Notes: generated by a model not told the origin, from the sequence alone. A stretch of DNA of 9,059 nucleotides from Ruminococcus flavefaciens (GCA_902792495.1 CADBAC010000112.1:1-9059), one strand, 5' to 3'. Counted from the stretch's first letter, positions 1 through 6,086 are shown. Program-made: numbers and translations.

Positions 1-687
1 GAGAGCGGCTATCATCTCCTTTACAGGGATATCGCCCGTGCCCATGATACGGTACTGTACTTTTCCGTCAGCACCCATAACAGAGTCCTTGACTTGTATG
101 TACTTGATGAATTCGCTGAGATTCGCAACTGTAGTCTCGGGAGATTCACCGTTATAGCGGTAGGGGTGGTGCATATCCCACAGAGCGGCAACCTTGCGGC
201 TCTTAACGCCTTCCAGCACCTTTGCAAGTCTTGCAGTATCTGAATAAACGCCGTTTGTCTCAACGAGAAGAGTAACATTGTACTCCTCAGCGATAGGTAC
301 AAGTTTCTTCAGAGCTTCCACTATATAGTCGTCATCGACTTCGCCTCCCGGAGCAGGCTCAAGGTCTCCGAGCACCCTTATATATGAAGCACCAAGCTTG
401 TTTGCAAGCTGAGCATATGCTTTTATCTCGTCCTCAGCTTCCTGATATTTGTCCTTGAATTTAAGGCAGGCTCCTGACGAAAGGCATGGTATTTCAAGTC
501 CCAGCGACTGCAGCTTGGCAATGGTATTAGGCAGCTGTCCTTCTGTAAACGGTTGTGCCTTGACAGAGAATATCTCATTGCCGAGACCTCTTATCTCGAT
601 GCCGTCGAATTTAAAATCCTTTGCCAGTGAATAAATGTCTGACCATGCCCAATCGGGGCAAGAAAGAGTAGAAAAACCAATCTTCAT
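1..687 (-). CDS. Sugar phosphate isomerase/epimerase-like TIM-barrel protein, C-terminus missing
   Basis: The first 229 residues are visible; the gene continues past the left edge, so no stop is seen. The sequence starts MKIGFSTLSC and shows the xylose-isomerase-like/AP-endonuclease-2 TIM-barrel pattern: an early FDGIEIRG strand (about 27-34), a central LVETNG (140-145, Glu143), ALWDMHHPYRYNG (168-180, Asp171, His173/174), a YIQVKD strand (196-201) and MGTGDIPVKEMI near the cut. Family members isomerise or epimerise sugars, inositols or hydroxypyruvate with a divalent metal bound by Glu/Asp/His. At the usual His of 'HxKD' this protein has Gln198, so metal binding may differ. I chose ATG 687 over the in-frame ATG 696: an AAAGGA site lies 9 nt before 687 but directly abuts 696. 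It sits behind a T-box leader (808-1097), which is unusual for this family. The substrate cannot be read from the sequence; the fold call is firm. Confidence 0.85.
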   Translation of the reverse strand, partial: MKIGFSTLSCPDWAWSDIYSLAKDFKFDGIEIRGLGNEIFSVKAQPFTEGQLPNTIAKLQSLGLEIPCLSSGACLKFKDKYQEAEDEIKAYAQLANKLGASYIRVLGDLEPAPGGEVDDDYIVEALKKLVPIAEEYNVTLLVETNGVYSDTARLAKVLEGVKSRKVAALWDMHHPYRYNGESPETTVANLSEFIKYIQVKDSVMGADGKVQYRIMGTGDIPVKEMIAAL

Positions 688-760
688 TTTTATCATTCCT
701 TTACATATTTTTGAGTACTAAAATTCATTAACGCCGCAAATTCTGTTTATAACATAGATG

Positions 761-781
761 TCAGGATATTAGTGATAGCAT
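761..781 (-). CDS. Possible six-codon leader peptide (MLSLIS)
   Basis: On the minus strand, between the T-box terminator and the isomerase start, a very strong Shine-Dalgarno (GGAAGGTG, 793-786) lies 4-6 nt before an ATG at 781. This opens only six codons, M-L-S-L-I-S, before TGA at 763-761. It ends about 73 nt before the isomerase start. It could be a leader peptide, a translational standby site or the relic of a lost gene start. The only support is the quality of the ribosome binding site and its position, so it may be chance. Confidence 0.3.
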   Translation of the reverse strand: MLSLIS

Positions 782-807
782 TTTTCACCTTCCTTTGCTT
801 GGAACGA

Positions 808-852
808 TAAAAACAAAACCCGTCCCAAAGCGTAAGATTGCTTTGAGACGGG
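808..852 (-). terminator. T-box-controlled intrinsic terminator (isomerase leader)
   Basis: On the minus strand CCCGTCTCAAAG (852-841) pairs with CTTTGGGACGGG (830-819), giving 12 bp with one G-U pair and a 10-nt loop, followed by TTTTGTTTTT. It lies 14 nt after the T-box sequence, the standard place for the terminator that competes with the antiterminator. Confidence 0.9.
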
Positions 853-1097
853 TATTATACAATACTCGCGGTACCACTCAAATTGCGGATATAAAAATCC
901 GCCACCTCTTCGAAGTCTATCAACTTCTATGCACTAACGCAGCATTCACGGGAACCATCTACTGGGTGTTTAAACCTTTGGGAGTTCCAGCTCAGAAGGG
1001 AGAAGTACAGGTTCCGGGCATTACTGATTCGCACCAACCATCAGTTCTCTGAAATGCTTTCGCCCTGACTATTCTTCGTCACAGCTTTTCTATTACG
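808..1097 (-). promoter_or_regulatory. T-box leader 1 (tRNA-sensing riboswitch), upstream of the isomerase
   Basis: On the minus strand the elements come in canonical order. They are an AGAGA motif (1050-1046), a Stem I distal hairpin (ACTGAT/ATCAGT, 1045-1023) with loop GGTTGGTGCGA, a candidate specifier segment (about 1020-995), TGAGC (994-990 region), AGTAG (963-959), the GCGTTA block (about 941-935), a Stem III hairpin GAAGT/ACTTC, and the T-box GAGTGGTACCGCG (879-867) followed by the terminator. The TGGT of the T-box would pair with a tRNA 3' end ACCA, so the tRNA's discriminator base should be A. That argues against Cys, Gly, Ser, Asn, Asp, Trp and His and fits Leu, Phe, Tyr, Pro, Val, Ile or Met. 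I could not fix the specifier codon: CCU, CUG, UAC, UUC and CUC all occur in the candidate stretch (about 999-1014). Confidence 0.93.
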
Positions 1098-1103
1098 ATT
1101 TGC

Positions 1104-1132
1104 ATTATATCACAAGTTGTATCTCTTGTCAA
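1104..1132 (-). promoter_or_regulatory. Consensus sigma-A promoter of T-box leader 1
   Basis: On the minus strand TTGACA (1132-1127), a 17-nt spacer and TATAAT (1109-1104) match the sigma-A consensus perfectly. A TG one base before the -10 (TGATATAAT) adds an extended -10. Transcription should begin near 1097, just before the first T-box Stem I bases. Confidence 0.9.
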
Positions 1133-1180
1133 GTGAGAAACGCTCAAAAATGAAAAAAATAATTTCTAAAATGCGTTTGA

Positions 1181-1270
1181 TTATATAAAAATAAATTCTG
1201 CCATCAAGCTATCTTCTTCAAGTATTTCTAAAAGTTTATTCGTCAAATCATCATCTTGGGTAACTATATC
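1181..1270 (-). other. Out-of-frame coding-like tail after the ACT-MBL gene
   Basis: Directly after the ACT-MBL stop (1266-1264), the other minus-strand frame is open from 1270 to a TAA at 1183-1181. It reads DIVTQDDDLTNKLLEILEED and then SLMAEFIFI. The acidic, amphipathic-helix composition looks like protein rather than spacer, and no well-placed start or ribosome site opens it. It may be a C-terminal tail cut off from the ACT-MBL gene by a one-base frameshift, or it may be chance; no homology could be checked. Confidence 0.35.
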
Positions 1271-2706
1271 TCAGTTGGAGCGATGGTATATGACTTCATG
1301 CCGCCATGTCCGCCGAATATCTGCCATTTCCCTATACCGAGACGTTGAAACAGTGCTGTTCTCTCGGCAGTGCAAAGCTCCTTGTCGGTATCTACTGACG
1401 TCATAAGTATTGGTGCATATCGGTTGTACTGTGCCTGCTGAGCGGTCATTTCTTTCATATTTACGAAAATATCACCTGTAAAAGCGAGATGGTGATCGTA
1501 GTCAATAAGAATAGATTCTCCGGCAAGATGTCCGCCTTTACCTTCAAACAGCTCAAAATGCAGTTCTCCGAAATCAAAGAAGCCTGTTTGTTCTATAAGC
1601 TGACTTATTTCCTTTTCATCTCCTACAACGCTCAGTTTTTCAGCTGACACAGCAGTATATGAAGTAAGGACTTTGCAAATTCGTACATACGGCTTGTGCA
1701 GTGGATTCATCTCACGGAATCCGTCCTCGTTGTTACTTTCAAGCCGGAGACACTCCGCTGTTTTAGCGCTTGCATACACAGTATCGAAAATCGGCAGCAG
1801 TCCGCAATGGTCAACGTCCGCATGAGTTATAAAGCATTTCTTTTTAATGCTGTCAAACTCAGGAATCATGTTTCTGAAAACCGACAGCATTTCTTCTTTA
1901 TAGCAGGCATAGCCCGTATCGATGAACAGGTATTCGTCACAGCTTTTTATAATTGCCGTATTGCTGCCGCACGGAGGCTCGATAAGGGTTATTACTGTAT
2001 TATCAGTAATATTATGATGAGTTATCCTTGGCGAGAAATTCCTGCCCCTTGAAGTTGCAAGTAACTCTGCAAAACGGCTTATACTGTCAAAAGTCCGGTA
2101 AGGAGATACGCCAGTATCGTCCAGTATTTGCATAGCAAGGTTTGTATTGACTATAAGTTCATTTTTGGATTTGGAGGATATTTCCATCGCAGCCGAGAGT
2201 TCATTAACGAATGTGCTGTAAAAGAAGCTGTTGTCATATATCTTCTCAGCATGATTATATTCGATAACTCTGACACTGCAAAGCTTGTTCGCTTCTTCTA
2301 TGAAATCATTAATTTTATCTGAATTATCAACTATAAGTCCCATTTTGAAAAGCTGGTATTCTGTACCGTTTTCCTGTGAGCTTATGTATGAAATATTGAA
2401 ATTATGTGCGCTTATAAGCTCAAGTATCGAAGTAACACTTCCGGGTTCATCCTTAAGCTGAAATTCAAGAAGCATAACACTGCGATTGTCCTCGTCACAC
2501 GGGAGATAACCAATATCAGTCAACTCTTCGGAAGCTTTTGCAAGCTGCTGGGGAGTTCCCTCTGCATCAATAAACAGCATATGGGAATCCACAGCCTTGT
2601 TATAGCTTACTCTCGTGATATTTACACCGAGTGAAGCTAAGCATTTGCTTGCCTTCAGAAATGCCCCTATATGATTCGGCATTTTCGTTACGAAAGTCTT
2701 GTTCAT
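1264..2706 (-). CDS. ACT-ACT-metallo-beta-lactamase-fold protein
   Basis: 480 aa, apparently cytoplasmic (no signal peptide or membrane segment). Residues 1-70 and about 77-150 read as two ACT domains, the beta-alpha-beta modules that usually bind amino acids; the second has the typical hydrophobic strand then DEPGSV (86-91) and a long helix. After a linker (about 150-225), residues about 235-475 form a metallo-beta-lactamase fold: FIDTG (261-265), the metal motif THADVDH (294-300: His295, Asp297, Asp299, His300), then His393 in GGHLAGESI, Asp412 in FTGD and His467 in FGGHGG. All the expected metal ligands are present, so it should be an active hydrolase or oxidoreductase-type MBL protein. 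The substrate is unknown; thioesters are one possibility given the neighbour. Its ATG overlaps the synthetase stop by one base (TAATG) without a strong ribosome site, so translation is probably coupled and transcription T-box-controlled. See the out-of-frame tail at 1181-1270. Confidence 0.88.
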   Translation of the reverse strand: MNKTFVTKMPNHIGAFLKASKCLASLGVNITRVSYNKAVDSHMLFIDAEGTPQQLAKASEELTDIGYLPCDEDNRSVMLLEFQLKDEPGSVTSILELISAHNFNISYISSQENGTEYQLFKMGLIVDNSDKINDFIEEANKLCSVRVIEYNHAEKIYDNSFFYSTFVNELSAAMEISSKSKNELIVNTNLAMQILDDTGVSPYRTFDSISRFAELLATSRGRNFSPRITHHNITDNTVITLIEPPCGSNTAIIKSCDEYLFIDTGYACYKEEMLSVFRNMIPEFDSIKKKCFITHADVDHCGLLPIFDTVYASAKTAECLRLESNNEDGFREMNPLHKPYVRICKVLTSYTAVSAEKLSVVGDEKEISQLIEQTGFFDFGELHFELFEGKGGHLAGESILIDYDHHLAFTGDIFVNMKEMTAQQAQYNRYAPILMTSVDTDKELCTAERTALFQRLGIGKWQIFGGHGGMKSYTIAPTEI

Positions 2707-5057
2707 TATTTCTTGTACTTTGCGTTATCCATTTCACGGATAGCAGCACGGCGGATTTTTCCGCTTCCGACAGTCTTGGGCAGCTCCGGAACGAACTCAA
2801 CAACTCTCGGATATTTGTAAGGCGCTGTACGCTCCTTGACGTAATCCTTGATCTCTCTAACCAACTCTTCTGATCCTGTCTTATCCTTTGTGAGAACAAT
2901 GGTCGCTTTTACTACCTGACCTCTTATCTCGTCCGGAACACCAGTAACAGCACATTCAAGAACATATGGCAGCTCCATGAGCACACTCTCGATCTCGAAC
3001 GGTCCGATACGGTAGCCTGATGACTTGATAACATCATCAACACGGCCCACATACCAGAAATAGCCGTCTTCGTCTACCCATGCGGTATCGCCTGTGTGGT
3101 AGTAACCGTCACGCCATGTCTCGGCTGTGTTTTCATCATCGCCGTAGTAGCAGAGTGCAAGTCCGGGAACACCGTATCCTGTGGCATTTTCGTCCTTGAG
3201 TTTAACACAGATCTCACCTGTCTCACCTACGCCTGCTGATGTGCCGTCGGGAAGGAGTACCTGTACGTCATACTGCGGATTTGGCTTGCCCATACTGCCG
3301 GGCTTGGGCTCCATGCCGACAACATTTGCAATAGTAAGTGTTGTCTCGGTCTGACCGAAGCCCTCCATGAGCTTGATGCCTGTTGCCTTGTAGAACTGGT
3401 GGAATACCTCAGGGTTGAGTGCCTCACCGGCGATGCAGGCATATTTAAGTGAAGAGAGATCGTACTTGGAAAGGTCTTCCTTGATGAAGAAACGGTACAT
3501 AGTCGGAGGTGCGCAAAATGATGTTACATTGTACTTCTTGAACATGGGAAGTATATCATCTGCGTGGAAACGCTCGAAGTCATATACGAATACAGCAGAT
3601 TCGTTCATCCACTGACCGTAAAGCTTGCCCCAGAGAGCCTTGCCCCAGCCGGTATCAGAGATAGTGAAGTGGAGACCGTTCGGGTCAGCATTCTGCCAGT
3701 AGCGTGCAGTTACATAGTGACCGAGCGGGTACTGGTAGCTGTGGAGAACGAGTTTCGGATTTCCTGATGTACCGGAACTGAAGAAAATGAGCATAGGGTC
3801 AGTACCACAGGGCGTCTCGGCAGTGCGCTCAAAATGAGTGCTGTATGCCGAAAGCTCCTCGTTGAAATCGTGCCAGCCTTCTCGATGTCCGTTTACGATG
3901 ATCTTTGTCTTGAGTGAAGGAGAAACAGCACAAGCCTTATCAACTTCATCTGCAACCTCGCCATCAGAAGTACATACGATAGCAGATACTTCAGCCGAAT
4001 TGAATCTGTATTCAAGGTCGTGTTCCTTGAGCATATTTGATGCAGGGATTACAAGCGCACCAATACGGTGGAGAGCGATGATCGAGAACCAGAACTGATA
4101 GTGGCGTTTAAGGATAAGCATAACTCTGTCACCTTTTTTAATGCCCAGTGACTTGAAGTAGTTAGCAGTCTGGCAGGAATACTTCTTGATGTCTTTGAAA
4201 GTGAACTTTCTCTCATTATGATCTACATCAACATAGATCATAGCAGTTTTATCAGGACATTTTTCTGCCATTGCATCAACGATATCATATGCAAAATTGA
4301 ATTTATCCTCATTTACAAACTGAACACCGCTGAGAATTCCGTTCTCATCAGTCTCGCATTTGACAAACTTTTCTGAAACCGGATTCAGAATACCTGCTTT
4401 ATCAACATTTGTAAGATGATGTTCAGCAATATGCTCGCGGAATTCGGTCATTCCTGTTGTACCGCGCGGAGCCATAACGAAAGCGTAGATCTCACAGTCC
4501 TCACCACCGAGAGCGACTTCATCATGCGGCATGGAGCTGTCGTAATAGATACAGTCTCCCTCGTGGAGTATCTCTGTATGTGAACCAACTGTCATGCGTA
4601 CAGTACCCTTTAAAACTATATCCATTTCCTGCCCGGCGTGGCTTGCCATGTGCAGTGGCTGTGAAAGAGCTTCCTCTGAATATGGAATAACTACATGGAA
4701 GGGTTCAACGATCTTGTTCTTGAATTTTGATGCAAGGCGGTTGTAGGCAAAGCCCTTTCTGCGGACGATAGGCAGGCCTTCTCCCTTACGGGTAACTGTA
4801 TAGCCGCTGAGTTCAGGGCTGCTTCCTTCCATGAGGTCGGTGATGTCAACGTTAAAGGTATTAGCACATTTGTAGATGAACGTGAAACTGAAATCCTGTT
4901 CACCTGATTCGTATTTTTTGTAGTCTTCAACGGAGTATCCTGTATTTGCAGCCATTTCTTCAACTGAAATACCAAGGTCATCACGCAGATGTGAAATACG
5001 CTCTGCGACCTCTTTGATTCTTACTTCTGCATTCTGCAATTCCGTCATTTTACTCAT
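2706..5057 (-). CDS. XRE-cupin-acyl-CoA synthetase triple fusion
   Basis: 783 aa. Residues about 12-76 are an XRE-type helix-turn-helix (ISVEEMAANTGYSVEDYKKYESG). Residues about 115-198 are a cupin with metal-like residues His136, His140, Glu144 and His178. Residues about 250-783 are an AMP-forming acyl-CoA synthetase, closest in style to medium-chain acyl-CoA/acetyl-CoA synthetases. Its motifs are FFSSGTSGNPK (425-435), GFGQTET (566-572), YHTGD (653-657), the hinge GRVDDVIKSSGYRIGPFEIES (671-691) and the catalytic lysine of GSGKIRR (Lys767). It should activate a carboxylic acid to acyl-AMP and then acyl-CoA; the acid is unknown. I chose ATG 5057 because AAAGGAGAG sits 6 nt upstream. The reading frame stays open to an ATG at 5141, but that stretch runs into the T-box terminator and is leader RNA. 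The fused DNA-binding and sensor domains suggest it also acts as a regulator, possibly of its own locus or the divergent maoC-like gene. Confidence 0.93.
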   Translation of the reverse strand: MSKMTELQNAEVRIKEVAERISHLRDDLGISVEEMAANTGYSVEDYKKYESGEQDFSFTFIYKCANTFNVDITDLMEGSSPELSGYTVTRKGEGLPIVRRKGFAYNRLASKFKNKIVEPFHVVIPYSEEALSQPLHMASHAGQEMDIVLKGTVRMTVGSHTEILHEGDCIYYDSSMPHDEVALGGEDCEIYAFVMAPRGTTGMTEFREHIAEHHLTNVDKAGILNPVSEKFVKCETDENGILSGVQFVNEDKFNFAYDIVDAMAEKCPDKTAMIYVDVDHNERKFTFKDIKKYSCQTANYFKSLGIKKGDRVMLILKRHYQFWFSIIALHRIGALVIPASNMLKEHDLEYRFNSAEVSAIVCTSDGEVADEVDKACAVSPSLKTKIIVNGHREGWHDFNEELSAYSTHFERTAETPCGTDPMLIFFSSGTSGNPKLVLHSYQYPLGHYVTARYWQNADPNGLHFTISDTGWGKALWGKLYGQWMNESAVFVYDFERFHADDILPMFKKYNVTSFCAPPTMYRFFIKEDLSKYDLSSLKYACIAGEALNPEVFHQFYKATGIKLMEGFGQTETTLTIANVVGMEPKPGSMGKPNPQYDVQVLLPDGTSAGVGETGEICVKLKDENATGYGVPGLALCYYGDDENTAETWRDGYYHTGDTAWVDEDGYFWYVGRVDDVIKSSGYRIGPFEIESVLMELPYVLECAVTGVPDEIRGQVVKATIVLTKDKTGSEELVREIKDYVKERTAPYKYPRVVEFVPELPKTVGSGKIRRAAIREMDNAKYKK

Positions 5058-5133
5058 AATAATCTCTCCTTTTAAAATTTGATACTGGAAAATGAAACGG
5101 TCGCAGAAAAATACTGCCGCTGTCTTTACCGCG

Positions 5134-5177
5134 AAAAACAAAAAACTCGTCTCAAAGATAAATACTTTGAGACGAGT
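5134..5177 (-). terminator. T-box-controlled intrinsic terminator (synthetase leader)
   Basis: On the minus strand ACTCGTCTCAAAG (5177-5165) pairs perfectly with CTTTGAGACGAGT (5157-5145). That is 13 bp around a 7-nt loop, followed by a run of Ts broken by one G. It follows the T-box sequence by 17 nt and shares the GTCTCAAAG core with the terminator of leader 1. Confidence 0.92.
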
Positions 5178-5365
5178 ATCATAATCAGATTACCCGCGGT
5201 ACCACTCAAATTGTGCCGCTATTGCGTAACACCACTTCAGACTCCAGCAAGTCCTATTCATTAACGCAGAATCACGGGAACGCTTATGCTTGACACCGAC
5301 TCACACCGACCGTCGGCTCTCTGCAGACATTGGCAATCCTCTGCTTGTCTTCCTCATAGCTTATG
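5134..5365 (-). promoter_or_regulatory. T-box leader 2, upstream of the XRE-cupin-synthetase; Stem I incomplete
   Basis: On the minus strand: AGAGA (5322-5318), a distal hairpin CCGAC/GTCGG (5316-5296) with loop GGTCGGTGTGA, the GCGTTA block (5269-5262 region), a Stem III hairpin GACT/AGTC, the T-box GAGTGGTACCGCG (5207-5195) and the terminator. The T-box core plus six upstream bases (5195-5213) is identical to leader 1 (867-885). Only about 13 nt separate the distal hairpin from the shared GTTCCCGTG block, against about 67 nt in leader 1. The stretch holding the GAA, specifier, TGAGC and AGTAG elements is therefore absent. The elbow-contact loop and the TGGT for the tRNA 3' end remain. It may be a compact or partly decayed T-box. 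Confidence 0.88.
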
Positions 5366-5371
5366 TTCAGG

Positions 5372-5400
5372 ATTATATCATACAAAAATCCATTTGTCAA
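5372..5400 (-). promoter_or_regulatory. Consensus sigma-A promoter of T-box leader 2
   Basis: On the minus strand TTGACA (5400-5395), 17 nt and TATAAT (5377-5372), with TG before the -10 (TGATATAAT). It has the same architecture as the promoter of leader 1, and the start point is expected near 5365. This supports duplication of a whole promoter plus T-box cassette. Confidence 0.9.
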
Positions 5401-5564
5401 TACCTTTTTCGAAAAATATTTTTTAATTATTGCGAGATTTTGTTTAATCAAAACACAAAAAGCCCACCACTACGGAGTTAAAATTGTGCTCTGAACCTTA
5501 TTCCATGACTGAAATTAGATATTTTTAAGTTTTTGAGACTTTTCAAACAGATATGATTTTATTA
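5401..5564. other. AT-rich divergent intergenic region
   Basis: This lies between the minus-strand T-box 2 promoter and the plus-strand maoC-like promoter. No gene is visible. It holds small symmetric elements: AAAAATATTTTTT near 5413-5425, TTTTG/CAAAA near 5440-5455, and TTTGA(5532-5536)/TCAAA(5543-5547) about 18 nt upstream of the maoC-like -35. Any of these could be an operator for the XRE domain of the neighbouring fusion protein, but none is strong enough to call. Confidence 0.4.
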
Positions 5565-5593
5565 TTGATAAATAATCCTGTCTATGGTATAAT
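5565..5593 (+). promoter_or_regulatory. Promoter of the MaoC-like gene
   Basis: TTGATA (5565-5570), a 17-nt spacer and TATAAT (5588-5593), with TG at 5585-5586 forming an extended -10. It leaves a leader of about 55 nt before the ATG at 5655. Confidence 0.85.
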
Positions 5594-5654
5594 ACATATA
5601 TTTCCAAAAGCAAAATTATAAAGGTCATTTTCTTATATACTCAGGGGGTATAAT

Positions 5655-6086
5655 ATGTATTTTGATGAAATGAAACTCGGAATGAGTGTTGAGGTAGCCC
5701 CTGCGGTTATATACAAAGATAAAATGCTTGCATTTGCTAAAGAGTACGATGATTTGCCGATGCATACAGATGAGGAATATGCAAAGACAACTCACTTCGG
5801 TAAACTTATTGCTCCCGGTGTTATGTCATTCATGGCTGTCTGGGCAAAGTACCTTGAAGTAGATTTTTTTGGTAATGAACTGCTTGCAGGTAAATCAACC
5901 AAAATTGAATGGCACAAGCCCGTTTTCGCAGAAGATGTGCTGACAGGAAAAGCAACTATAACAAACCTCGTTAAGCGTAATGATAAAAATGGAATCGTAG
6001 CCGTATCCTTCGATGTTTATAATCAAAAGGGTGAGCTTGTATTGACTAATGTTACAGAAGCAATTGTAAAATGCAGGTTACAATAA
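5655..6086 (+). CDS. MaoC-like hotdog-fold dehydratase/hydratase
   Basis: 143 aa, a normal length for a single-domain MaoC/(R)-specific enoyl-CoA hydratase-like protein. The hydratase-2 motif is present: Asp32 and His37 in DDLPMHTD (32-39) match the catalytic D-x4-H spacing, followed by a helix and LIAPGVMS (51-58), where many relatives have an H-G instead of P-G. The C-terminal part is the usual hotdog sheet with KPVFAEDVLTGKATI. Family members hydrate or dehydrate enoyl-/3-hydroxyacyl-thioesters; some act on non-CoA substrates. GGGGG lies 6 nt before the ATG. It is transcribed divergently from the acyl-CoA synthetase operon, which suggests but does not prove a common thioester pathway. Substrate unknown. 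Confidence 0.88.
   Translation: MYFDEMKLGMSVEVAPAVIYKDKMLAFAKEYDDLPMHTDEEYAKTTHFGKLIAPGVMSFMAVWAKYLEVDFFGNELLAGKSTKIEWHKPVFAEDVLTGKATITNLVKRNDKNGIVAVSFDVYNQKGELVLTNVTEAIVKCRLQ

Noticed and set aside
999..1014. Assignment of the T-box 1 specifier to one codon (Leu, Tyr, Phe or Pro), or UGU for Cys
   Set aside because: Several codons fit different base-pairings of the Stem I foot. UGU is disfavoured by the TGGT/A73 rule, and the rest cannot be separated by eye.
795..1052. Plus-strand open frame of 85 codons through the T-box 1 region
   Set aside because: It runs antisense through conserved T-box and terminator sequence, has no ribosome binding site and resembles no protein I know.
1133..1180. 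Intrinsic terminator for the ACT-MBL operon
   Set aside because: Only AAACGC/GCGTTT with a loop of about 29 nt and scattered T runs are present; there is no compact hairpin followed by a T tract.
3227..4984. Several 60-100 codon open frames on both strands inside the synthetase gene
   Set aside because: They are shadows of the 783-codon gene, which has complete motifs end to end and no signs of frame disruption.
5058..5141. N-terminal extension of the XRE-cupin-synthetase starting at ATG 5141
   Set aside because: The 28 extra residues are encoded by the T-box terminator tail and leader. No ribosome site precedes 5141, while AAAGGAGAG sits 6 nt before ATG 5057.
5636..5652. TATAC/GTATA hairpin that could hide the MaoC-like ribosome site
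   Set aside because: Only 5 AT-rich base pairs, with the GGGGG in the loop, so it is unlikely to be stable or to block initiation.
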